Source: CAZKMQ01 sp964554065
Lineage (GTDB): Bacteria; Patescibacteriota; Patescibacteriia; Magasanikbacterales; JBBTQS01
Reading direction: 5' to 3'
Length of the DNA: 27,530 nt
Assembly: GCA_964554065.1 (NCBI GenBank)
Contig: CAZKMQ010000005.1
Span: forward strand, 1-27,530
Every line of letters begins with the position of its first letter. Position 1 is the stretch's first letter. Position numbers and translations under genes: made by a program. Positions 1 to 7,616 of this stretch are shown here, piece after piece. Below the pieces are notes generated by a model. The model saw only the letters and a list, made by a program, of their open reading frames with translations. It had not been told where the DNA came from and made no database searches.

Positions 1-273
1 GACGACGATTGTACCGGTTCTAGTTGGGGATCGTTCTGTGTTCCGAGCAAGCAGCCAGGTATGCTAGGTCTTGACCATCCGGTGACCGGTGAGACATTCA
101 CCGGACTCTGCCAGATGTGCAACCAGGATCTGCAGATCGGGTGTGGTGATGGACAGACTTGCAGCTGGGGTATCGAGGACCTGCTCGACACCAAGGCAAT
201 CGGCGACAAGTACGGCTACCCGTTCAGCGGGGCGCCGGGTCGTAGCGTCAACTACTGCACCATCGGTGGCTGA
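1..273 (+). CDS. C-terminal part of a Cys-rich protein (5' end outside window)
   Basis: The frame is open from the first base and ends at TGA 271-273, giving 90 residues of a protein whose start lies upstream. It holds seven cysteines, including a CQMC pair, and many Gly, Asp and Thr residues. There are no membrane segments in this part. The Cys content suggests an extracytoplasmic, disulfide- or metal-bound domain, but I recognise no family. Codon endings are G/C-rich, like the other orphan exported genes here and unlike the operon genes. A hairpin with a T-rich 3' side follows at 303-338. The ATG at 61 could be an internal start, but the open frame to the edge and Cys residues upstream of it favour a longer protein. 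Confidence 0.55.
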   Translation, partial: DDDCTGSSWGSFCVPSKQPGMLGLDHPVTGETFTGLCQMCNQDLQIGCGDGQTCSWGIEDLLDTKAIGDKYGYPFSGAPGRSVNYCTIGG

Positions 274-302
274 TTCAGTCCCAGGTTCAGGAAGAACCAA
301 CA

Positions 303-338
303 GAGAACCGTTTCGTTTTAACAGCGAGGCGGTTTTCT
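303..338 (+). terminator. Probable intrinsic terminator after the Cys-rich gene
   Basis: GAGAACCG (303-310) pairs with CGGTTTTC (330-337) with one G-U pair; the loop can form a small inner TCG/CGA pair. The T run lies inside the 3' arm, so it is a modest terminator. Confidence 0.45.
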
Positions 339-374
339 ATTTACGCCAAGCGTTGCATATTAGCGTAGCAGACC

Positions 375-403
375 TTGACATAATGAAGAAAAAATGATAC
401 AGT
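375..403 (+). promoter_or_regulatory. Sigma70-type promoter for the gene at 445
   Basis: TTGACA (375-380), a 17-base spacer and TACAGT (398-403). The predicted start is near 410. The leader contains a TGACC-AAAT-GGTCA hairpin (420-433) directly before the Shine-Dalgarno. Confidence 0.6.
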
Positions 404-444
404 GATTTCTACCGTTCAGTGACCAAATGGTCAAAGGAGTGGAT

Positions 445-1128
445 ATGGGAACGGAAAATCAGGAAAGGGCTTTCGACGAGCAGATCAAGCGTCGAATCAT
501 GTGGATTGGAATTTTCTTCGTGGCGTGCTTCTTGGTGCTCGGAGTCTATTTGGTCAAAACAGCAACCACTGATCCTGCCGAGCTTATGGCAGACCACTAC
601 GATGGGTACACTGTGGTCAAGATCTGTGCCTTGCCTGCAAATGGATCAAGCGACATTGTATTCGCAATCCGTAGTGGTATCTGGCCAGATCTGTCTGAAG
701 TGCCTGGCCGGCCTGCAGATGACTGGATTTCACTTGGTGATTACCCGTTTCTTGCCGAGGGCCAATATTCCATGTGCACTATGTACGGGAGTAACTGGTG
801 GAGCAATGAAATCAATCCATTGCTCTTTACAGTCGGGTTTGTCACCTACGATGGGGTGTCAGCTGCAGATGCTGAGCAGAACTTTTACAGCGCTCCATTG
901 CGAGTGTATTACGGCTCAGTTAACAGGAAGGGGGAGACTCACAAGCGCGATGTGACACTCTATCTTGATGAACCTGGGGTATATCACTTCGGTGTTCTGG
1001 CGGAGCGCTTCGAGTACGACAGGTCTGGAGTGACATACGGACCAAACACTGTTAGTACAGATGGGTTCTCGTATCCAATTGTCTCTGCTGGCGCGCTCAA
1101 GCGCGGCAGACCGCTGATCAAGCTGTAG
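445..1128 (+). CDS. Membrane-anchored orphan protein, 227 aa
   Basis: I do not recognise this protein. The start at ATG 445 is chosen over ATG 427 because AAAGGAG (433-439) sits five bases before it. A charged N-terminus (about residues 1-18) precedes one hydrophobic segment (about 19-37, IGIFFVACFLVLGVYLV), followed by a soluble domain of about 185 residues rich in Tyr, Gly and Asp with predicted beta strands. This fits an N-in signal anchor with an extracytoplasmic beta domain. The gene stands alone between its own TTGACA promoter and a bidirectional terminator. Codon endings are G/C-rich compared with the adjacent glycosyltransferase genes. Membrane topology is fairly safe; function is unknown. 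Confidence 0.75.
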   Translation: MGTENQERAFDEQIKRRIMWIGIFFVACFLVLGVYLVKTATTDPAELMADHYDGYTVVKICALPANGSSDIVFAIRSGIWPDLSEVPGRPADDWISLGDYPFLAEGQYSMCTMYGSNWWSNEINPLLFTVGFVTYDGVSAADAEQNFYSAPLRVYYGSVNRKGETHKRDVTLYLDEPGVYHFGVLAERFEYDRSGVTYGPNTVSTDGFSYPIVSAGALKRGRPLIKL

Positions 1129-1147
1129 AGGCTACTCACAACCAATT

Positions 1148-1190
1148 AAAAAAGCACTCACTCGATGAACTCGACCGTGGGTGTTTTTTT
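1148..1190. terminator. Bidirectional intrinsic terminator
   Basis: GCACTCAC (1154-1161) pairs with GTGGGTG (1177-1183), with an inner TCGA/TCGA pair, flanked by an A run on the left and a T run on the right. It serves the plus-strand gene ending at 1128 and the minus-strand gene whose stop codon lies in the T run. Confidence 0.8.
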
Positions 1191-2796
1191 ATTTTTTCTT
1201 AGCGATTATATATACATGTGTGGCCACCACATCGCTTCCTGGTATCCACATAAAGAGAAAGTCTAGGAATTTGAGCGGACCAATAATGAGCATTAGAAAG
1301 TGTGTAATAAACGGTGCAACCTTGCGTGATCCAAAAGATAATAGTACTCCAAGCCAGTATGCTAGGAACATAAGCAGTGCACTCCATGGACCGGATCGGA
1401 CTCCTTTTTCAACAATTTCAAGATCACGATACAAATATGATAGGCCACTTAGTGTAAATCGGTTAAAGTCATCAGGTGATGCATGGTAAGGATGGATAAA
1501 AGGTACACTTATGTATGCATAGCCACCTGGAGCAAGCACACGCACCATTTCTTTAGCCATCTTTGTCGCATCAGGAACGTGTTCAAGTACTGATTCGCTC
1601 ACTAAAGCGTCGATAGAATCATCTGCAAATGGCAAATGCTCAGCATCAGCTACTATATCTACTTCAGGGAACGGAAACACGTCCAGATTCACAAAGTCTT
1701 TACCCCAGCGATGCGGGCCTGATCCAATATCAATTATTTTGGCTTCTGGCTTTGTAAATTTGCGGATTTTTTTAGGGCCATTCACAAGCATTAGAACAGG
1801 ACAAAATAGATGCCAGATAAAGTAGTACAGCGCAGGGAATTGTTTGAAAAAAGATTTTAGCCAGTTGATTCCACTTTCATGCTCATGTGTACTTGATTTG
1901 AGCATTGCGCTGTTTATAAGGATAGCCCGTCCGTCACGATCAATGCTGTATTCTTTTCCATTTTGCGCACGAAGCGTATTACCGTCTTGAACCATTAGCC
2001 ATTTATCATCTGGATCAACAAGTAGGTCAAGTGGTGGATGAACTGTTGAGGAAACAGATTTGCGTAAATGTAGCAAACGATCAGAAATTATTACTGCAAT
2101 AGCCTTGAATCCATCTCGGTATTTAATCTTTTTGCCTTCTTCAATGTCTCTAGGTGTGTGAGATATTGGCACCTCATTAATTTTGTACCCATTTCGCAGT
2201 GCTTGTAATGTGAACACTATTTCAGAATCAAATTGACCAGGAACAAAGTAGTGTGCTGAGGATTGTGGGAAAAGCTTATAGCACGTCCAGACATCAGTAA
2301 GCTTTTGCCAGTACAAAATATTAATTAATTTGGTAATTACCCAAACACCAAGACGTGGAATAACAAATCCTTTGCGTTTAACGTGGTGGATATTGCGTGA
2401 TCCATAAACACAGCTCTTCTCGCCATTAAGCGCAGCAACAAGCGATGGAATTTCTGACGGGTTATATTCAAGGTCAGCATCTTGGATAATAATGTAGTCT
2501 CCGGTAGCATGGGCAAGTCCATCAGTTACAGCACTGCCTTTACCGCCATTTACATCACGATAAAAAATCCTAGCTTTTGACTCAAACGACCGCAAGATTT
2601 TCAGTGTTCCATCTGTGGAGCAATCGTCAACTACAATAATTTCCTTTTCCCAATTCGGGATAGAAACATTAATAACACGTCGCAAAAGTTCTGCGACGTT
2701 CTTTTCCTCATTATAGCAAGGGATGACAATTGAAAGCTTACGTTTTGGTGTTAGTTCGGGCACGACGTAAGCGGTTGTAGATCGTTGAAATTCCAT
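1189..2796 (-). CDS. GT2 glycosyltransferase-SAM methyltransferase fusion with C-terminal membrane segments
   Basis: The N-terminal half is a family 2 glycosyltransferase of the polyprenyl-phosphate type: LSIVIPCYNEE near residue 21, IIVVDDCSTDGT, then the DXD-like QDADLEY near 110. A short middle part (DPDDKWLMVQDG onward) resembles the Trm112-like module often found before small methyltransferases. A class I SAM methyltransferase follows: IIDIGSGP near 353, LPFADDSIDALVSESVLEHV, VRVLAPGGYAYISVP. Two hydrophobic segments lie near the C-terminus. It likely moves a sugar from a nucleotide donor to a lipid carrier or glycan and methylates it at the membrane. The gene overlaps the upstream GT-C gene (which ends at 2738), so translation is probably coupled. 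ATG 2796 is used; GTG 2763 is a good alternative and neither has a Shine-Dalgarno. Confidence 0.85.
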   Translation of the reverse strand: MEFQRSTTAYVVPELTPKRKLSIVIPCYNEEKNVAELLRRVINVSIPNWEKEIIVVDDCSTDGTLKILRSFESKARIFYRDVNGGKGSAVTDGLAHATGDYIIIQDADLEYNPSEIPSLVAALNGEKSCVYGSRNIHHVKRKGFVIPRLGVWVITKLINILYWQKLTDVWTCYKLFPQSSAHYFVPGQFDSEIVFTLQALRNGYKINEVPISHTPRDIEEGKKIKYRDGFKAIAVIISDRLLHLRKSVSSTVHPPLDLLVDPDDKWLMVQDGNTLRAQNGKEYSIDRDGRAILINSAMLKSSTHEHESGINWLKSFFKQFPALYYFIWHLFCPVLMLVNGPKKIRKFTKPEAKIIDIGSGPHRWGKDFVNLDVFPFPEVDIVADAEHLPFADDSIDALVSESVLEHVPDATKMAKEMVRVLAPGGYAYISVPFIHPYHASPDDFNRFTLSGLSYLYRDLEIVEKGVRSGPWSALLMFLAYWLGVLLSFGSRKVAPFITHFLMLIIGPLKFLDFLFMWIPGSDVVATHVYIIAKKK

Positions 2797-4114
2797 AGAA
2801 AGCGAACATGAACAACAATGGGTTAACTGGCATGCGGAATCGTCCATTTACACCTAATCCATTTGCCATGGTGGTTAACATGAAGTACAGAACCAGAAGC
2901 AATAGCAATGTAATTGGCAGTGTAAAGCCATTTTTTCTTATATAGGCAAAAGCGCCATATATAAATAATAATGTGATTCCAATCCAGATCACCCGCACCA
3001 AGAGTACCAAAATCATGGGTGAACTGGCAAGTTTGCCCATTTCTTGCAGAAAGTTCAGTGGTTCGTTAATAAGAAGTACTATTGCTGGTTTTTCAAGATA
3101 AAATGACGGGCGAATGCCAGAATATTGCAATACCATGAGCATTCCGTCATGAGTTAAGAAGGTTAGAGCACTTGTTGCCATTGTTTTGACTAGGCCAATA
3201 GGATGATCAAGAATAACTGGGACTGCATTTGCAATGTATTCTTTGCTGTTACTTAAGTTGATCTTTGTGGAATCAACTCCGGATGCGTATAGAATATCCC
3301 GTTCAGTGCGAAAGTCGGTCCCATTTTCAAATGAAAGTACTGATGGAACTACATATGTGGCCAGGTTAAATGCCGGCTGTGCACCCATGCCTGCAACGCC
3401 GAATTGCTTGTGGTTTCTATAAAGCCAAGGAGAAACTACTACCATGCAAACTACGGCAAATATAATTCCAGGAATAGCGGCTTGTTTCCATGGCCAAGCC
3501 TGCTTGCGCAAGTGATACCACAGCACAAAAGGCATAATAAAAGCTATGTATTGGGTAACCGGCTTGACTAGAAGTCCTAATGCAAAGATAAGTGATAGCC
3601 AAAATGCAGTTTTTAGTTTAGGTTTTTCCAAAAATTCAAGAAATATTAGTATTGACAGCAAGAATAAGAATATAAATAGAGTTTCAGTGATTAGAACGAA
3701 TGAGAAAAGCATGCCGAGCGGCTCGATAGCCATTGCAATACCAACCCAGAAAGCGATTTTTTTGCTAACAAAGCGCTTGGAAATCAAATAGGCAAGAACT
3801 GGGATAGTGCTGGCTAGAAGCATCTGTAGTATCATTGCTAACCAGAATGAGCCTGGGAGTGCGAGTATTCCTGCAAGAACGAGCGGATATAACGGTGGGC
3901 GCAAAGGATTTGGTGTGTATGGTGGTTCTGTCTCAAATGCAAATCCGTTGCCAGCTAAGATATTTTGTGCTATTTCAACATATCCATCATCTCCGTAGAC
4001 CGTTGGGAAGATTGCGAAATCGTTTGTAGAGAAGTTCACTAAAAATAAAATAATGCGCAAAATAAGCGCGATTGCAAATAAAGTAGTTATGGGTTTGGAA
4101 AGTAATGATTTCAT
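2738..4114 (-). CDS. ArnT/PMT-like membrane glycosyltransferase (GT-C fold)
   Basis: A 458-residue polytopic protein with roughly ten or more hydrophobic segments. After the first segment an extracytoplasmic loop carries YGDDGYVEIAQNIL and PLRPPLYPLVLA, the acidic loop pattern of ArnT/PMT (GT39/GT83) enzymes that transfer sugars from polyprenyl-phosphate donors. A larger soluble region follows about residue 240 (GVAGMGAQPAFN onward). It is the first gene of a two-gene operon with the GT2-methyltransferase fusion, which could make the lipid-linked donor. It is divergent from the large secreted protein at 4212, a plausible glycosylation target (inference). ATG 4114 is chosen over the TTG at 4150, which falls in the likely -35 box; no Shine-Dalgarno is seen. 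Confidence 0.82.
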   Translation of the reverse strand: MKSLLSKPITTLFAIALILRIILFLVNFSTNDFAIFPTVYGDDGYVEIAQNILAGNGFAFETEPPYTPNPLRPPLYPLVLAGILALPGSFWLAMILQMLLASTIPVLAYLISKRFVSKKIAFWVGIAMAIEPLGMLFSFVLITETLFIFLFLLSILIFLEFLEKPKLKTAFWLSLIFALGLLVKPVTQYIAFIMPFVLWYHLRKQAWPWKQAAIPGIIFAVVCMVVVSPWLYRNHKQFGVAGMGAQPAFNLATYVVPSVLSFENGTDFRTERDILYASGVDSTKINLSNSKEYIANAVPVILDHPIGLVKTMATSALTFLTHDGMLMVLQYSGIRPSFYLEKPAIVLLINEPLNFLQEMGKLASSPMILVLLVRVIWIGITLLFIYGAFAYIRKNGFTLPITLLLLLVLYFMLTTMANGLGVNGRFRMPVNPLLFMFAFYGISTIYNRLRRARTNTKT

Positions 4115-4121
4115 TATTAGT

Positions 4122-4150
4122 ATGGTAGCGCTTTTATTCACTATGAGCAA
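4122..4150 (-). promoter_or_regulatory. Possible promoter of the glycosyltransferase operon (near-leaderless)
   Basis: On the minus strand TTGCTC (4150-4145), 17 bases, TACCAT (4127-4122). The predicted start falls at about 4115, one base before ATG 4114. Confidence 0.4.
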
Positions 4151-4168
4151 GGGTTTTTAAAAAAAATA

Positions 4169-4177
4169 TGCTATACT
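4169..4177 (+). promoter_or_regulatory. Extended -10 promoter of the secreted repeat protein
   Basis: TGCTATACT is an extended -10 element with no good -35. The predicted start near 4184 excludes the TTG at 4179 and supports ATG 4212. Confidence 0.5.
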
Positions 4178-4211
4178 CTTGTCAGGTAATTCATGCCACT
4201 TATTAAAGTAT

Positions 4212-7200
4212 ATGCAGAATATTTCAACTGTTTGTGAAAGTCATATTTTTAAATATGGTTTTATTGTTTTGTGCACTATTGTTTTGAGTGCATTTTTTAT
4301 TCAGCCGGCAATGGCAGCAACCAAGACTTGGGATGGTGGGGGCGGAGGTGATACCAATATGAGTACTGCTGCGAATTGGGATTTGAATACTTTGCCTGCA
4401 GCAGGCGATACACTTACTTTTGATGGCACATCAGGAAACAACGCGACCTGGGATAGTTCGTTTGTTGGAGCACAAAATTTTATTGTAGATTTGGCAACTG
4501 GATACTCTGGTATAGTCACGATTTCATCAAGTACGCTTACCATTGCTTCGTCAACTGTTGTTGCGGGGACGCTTAATATTGGTTCAAATACATTAACTAT
4601 TGACCAGGATTTAGCAATTGACGGTGGAACAGTTACATCTACAGATGAGGGCGGCGTGTTAAACGTAGATGAAGATGTAAGCTTTACTTCAGGCACATTT
4701 CATCCTGCTGCAACAACTCAAGTAAAGGGACACTGGACATATGTTGGCGGTTCGTACACAAGTGGTGAAACGCACGCATGGGCAGTTACTTTTGCATCAT
4801 CAACTGCAAGTCAGACTTTTACAACAGGTGGTTCAGGGCTTAATTATGGAGATATAACTATTAATAATACTGCTGGTGGCTCATCAGACAGTGTTGTTGT
4901 AAGTGGTGCACTTGTAATGCAGGGAGCATTGACGATTACTGCTGGAGATTTTGATTTAGCAACAAACAATGCGTCGCTTGATGTACAAGAAACCAATACT
5001 GATGGAACTGTAACTTTGGCAGATGATGCAAATGCTACTTGGCAATGGGGCAGTGGCGCAATCACAGTTTCAGGAAATATTTTGGTAAACGATGCTGCGA
5101 CAATGACCTCGGGTAGTGGCTTATTAACTCTTGATGGTACAGCAGGAAGCGCAACTATTGATTTTGATGACCAGGCCATAAGCGGTGGTTTGACTTTAAA
5201 TAATACTCATGGGACTGGAAATATAACCTTAACCGGCACCTTAGATGTTAATGGTGCGTTGACCATAACTCAAGGTGATCTTTTAATGAACACAAACAAT
5301 GCCATACTTGATCTTGAAGGCGCAATAACAGTTGATGATAATGCTAATGCTTCCTGGGTTTGGGGGTCAGGCGCGCAAAATTTAGGTGGAAACCTTACAC
5401 AAAATGGTTCAGGAACTATTACTCCTGGTGGAGGAATATTAACTTTTGATGGAGGTGCTGCACAAACTGTATCTTCAAGCGCTGCATTTGAAGATATTAC
5501 GATTAATATGTCTTCGGGTAATCTTATTGTAGCGCTGGATACTGGTGTGACTAATTTCAATGTGGATGGAAATGTGACCAGTACTGCAGGACTACTTGAT
5601 TTGAGTACTAACAATGAGTCCATGGATTTAGAAGGGGATTTTGAAGTAAATGGAACTGGTGGAGGATTGCAATGGGGAACAGGAAATTTGAATATTGGAC
5701 GTAATTTTAGGCATAGCTCTGCTGGAACAGTAACTCATGGATTGGGAACACTTATATTTGACGCATCAGGCAATGCTACATCTACGATTACGGTTGATGC
5801 TGGAACACTTGATCTTGGTCAGACTCAAGCAACAGGAAATATATTACTAGCTGCAAGTGAGGCAGTTACAATGTCTATAAATAAAAACTTTGAATTAGGT
5901 GCATCATCTACACTTACTATTGATGGTATTGGAGCATCTCTCGTGCTTAATGGGATTTTGTTGTCAGCAAATTCTGCTACCGTTACATTTACAGGTGGTG
6001 GTGAAGATGCTACCACACTGCCATCTGATGTTATATATGGAATTGTTGTACTCAATGGTGGGGTAAACCAAACTTACAATGCTGGGAACAATTCAACCTT
6101 TGAAGGAACCTTAACTGTGACAAATGGTGAGCTTTCTTTGGGAACTGCAGTTATAACTCCATCTGCTGCTGATGCGCTCGACGTAGCAGGACAAATTACT
6201 GAAGGAAGCAGTGGTTATATAGTAAGCACCAGTACTGCTATTGCATTTGTGGATAGTGCTGGAACAGCATTAAGTACACTGAGTTATATTCATGGAGATG
6301 TTATGAATTTCCGTGTTACGGATGAGGACGAGAATATAAATGGTGCTGCAGCTGATACTCTACTTGTAACAATTACAAATCAACTTGGTGATCGAGAGAT
6401 AATTACACTTACAGAAACAGGTGCTGCTACAGAGGTTTTTGAAGGAGGGATTCTATTGCGTAATGTTGCTGGAGTAGCAAAGAATAATGGTTCTCTTGAA
6501 GTGAACGGTAATATCACAGCGACTATAGCTTATGGTGATGCTGAAGATGATGACGATAGTGGTTCAGGAGTTATTTTACTTAAAGGTCCTGGTGTAGGTT
6601 CTCCTCCAGCTTTTCCTAAGGAGCCTACAGTTAGTATTAATGATGGTGCATTAACAACATTTACGCGTGATGTTGAACTTGCTATAACTAGTGATGGTAC
6701 AGCAGTTATGATGTTGGTAAGTTCTGATCCAACATTCAAAAATGTGGCTTGGGAACCATTTAGTACCACTAGAGATTTTGTTTTAGAAAATCATGGATTT
6801 GGTGTTAAGACAGTATATGTGAAAGTTGAAAATAACTCAGGTAATCAGTCTACTTTAGCATCGACAAGTATAGAATATCTCGCTCCAGAACCAGAAGTTG
6901 TTGAACCTCCGTTTGATCCAGAACCGAATCCACCTCTTGAATCAGGGCCTTCTGGGCCGGTTGTTGAAGATATTGCAGAGCTTTCTCGTGCAGATTTAAT
7001 TAGATCAAAGGCAAATTCAGCAGTATACTACTTTGGTTCTGATGGAAAACGACACGCTTTCCCGCACGAACGTATTTTCTTGACTTGGTTTGATGATTTT
7101 TCCGGGGTCCGTGTTGTTACTGATGAGTTAATCGCTTCAATACCGCTTGGCAAGAATATGACAGTTCGTCCTGGTACGAAATTAATTAAACTGCAAACCG

Positions 7201-7571
7201 ATCCAAAAGTATATATAGTTGGTACAGGAGCTAAGCTCCATTGGGTAAAGACTTCAGAACTTGTTGAGGGTCTTTATGGTGAAAACTGGGAAGACAGGTT
7301 AATTGATGTATCAGACGCACTGTTCGTTGATTACAAGCGATCAACAGATATAGGGGATTTACTTTATCCAGATGGCTCTATCATAGAGCGTGATGAAGAT
7401 ACTTTCTTTGTGCAAGATGGTATGTGGCGAAAGTTTGTACTTTCTGGTTTGGTAGATAACGCAGTCCCAACTAGCTATACGTCGACTCCACCAGCAAATA
7501 TTGTATATTCATATGGAGAAGATATTGATAGTCGCGAAGAGTTAGTTAAGTTCCCAACAGACTTTGAATAG
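4212..7571 (+). CDS. Large secreted beta-repeat surface protein, 1119 aa
   Basis: ATG 4212 opens a signal peptide (hydrophobic about 16-32) ending in AMA before ATKTWDGG. Residues about 33-690 are Thr/Gly/Asn-rich beta repeats; three related units of 100-110 residues carry TNNASLD, TNNAILD and TNNESMD near residues 250, 360 and 462, each followed by a WxWGSG or QWGTG step. About 695-780 is a second beta domain (VTDEDENINGAAADTLLV), about 805-890 an Ig-like domain (WEPF, KTVYVKVENNSGNQS), then a Pro/Glu linker. The C-terminus has three copies of a 62-65 residue module starting LIRS, LIKL and IIER (about 926, 988, 1053), of which the first reads VYYFGSDGKRHAFP. I have seen modules like this last one in Patescibacteria surface proteins. 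There is no C-terminal membrane anchor. A cell-surface or S-layer role is likely; exact function is unknown. Confidence 0.85.
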   Translation: MQNISTVCESHIFKYGFIVLCTIVLSAFFIQPAMAATKTWDGGGGGDTNMSTAANWDLNTLPAAGDTLTFDGTSGNNATWDSSFVGAQNFIVDLATGYSGIVTISSSTLTIASSTVVAGTLNIGSNTLTIDQDLAIDGGTVTSTDEGGVLNVDEDVSFTSGTFHPAATTQVKGHWTYVGGSYTSGETHAWAVTFASSTASQTFTTGGSGLNYGDITINNTAGGSSDSVVVSGALVMQGALTITAGDFDLATNNASLDVQETNTDGTVTLADDANATWQWGSGAITVSGNILVNDAATMTSGSGLLTLDGTAGSATIDFDDQAISGGLTLNNTHGTGNITLTGTLDVNGALTITQGDLLMNTNNAILDLEGAITVDDNANASWVWGSGAQNLGGNLTQNGSGTITPGGGILTFDGGAAQTVSSSAAFEDITINMSSGNLIVALDTGVTNFNVDGNVTSTAGLLDLSTNNESMDLEGDFEVNGTGGGLQWGTGNLNIGRNFRHSSAGTVTHGLGTLIFDASGNATSTITVDAGTLDLGQTQATGNILLAASEAVTMSINKNFELGASSTLTIDGIGASLVLNGILLSANSATVTFTGGGEDATTLPSDVIYGIVVLNGGVNQTYNAGNNSTFEGTLTVTNGELSLGTAVITPSAADALDVAGQITEGSSGYIVSTSTAIAFVDSAGTALSTLSYIHGDVMNFRVTDEDENINGAAADTLLVTITNQLGDREIITLTETGAATEVFEGGILLRNVAGVAKNNGSLEVNGNITATIAYGDAEDDDDSGSGVILLKGPGVGSPPAFPKEPTVSINDGALTTFTRDVELAITSDGTAVMMLVSSDPTFKNVAWEPFSTTRDFVLENHGFGVKTVYVKVENNSGNQSTLASTSIEYLAPEPEVVEPPFDPEPNPPLESGPSGPVVEDIAELSRADLIRSKANSAVYYFGSDGKRHAFPHERIFLTWFDDFSGVRVVTDELIASIPLGKNMTVRPGTKLIKLQTDPKVYIVGTGAKLHWVKTSELVEGLYGENWEDRLIDVSDALFVDYKRSTDIGDLLYPDGSIIERDEDTFFVQDGMWRKFVLSGLVDNAVPTSYTSTPPANIVYSYGEDIDSREELVKFPTDFE

Positions 7572-7577
7572 AATAGT

Positions 7578-7616
7578 ATTTAAAAAGCCGGCAGCGAAGC
7601 TGCCGGCTTTTTAAAT
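7578..7616. terminator. Strong bidirectional intrinsic terminator
   Basis: An 18-bp perfect stem (7578-7595 with 7599-7616) around a GAA loop: A run plus GCCGGCAGC, then GCTGCCGGC plus T run. It serves the surface-protein gene and typA. Confidence 0.92.

Noticed and set aside
89..397. Plus-strand frame of 102 codons starting at 89
   Set aside because: It runs through the Cys-rich frame, the terminator and the next promoter; composition is unlike protein.
419..955. Plus-strand frame of 178 codons overlapping the gene at 445
   Set aside because: It is a shadow of the 445 gene, which has the Shine-Dalgarno and a sensible membrane anchor.
4301..6769. Several minus-strand frames inside the surface-protein gene
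   Set aside because: These mirror its low-complexity Thr/Ser/Gly codons and carry no initiation signals.
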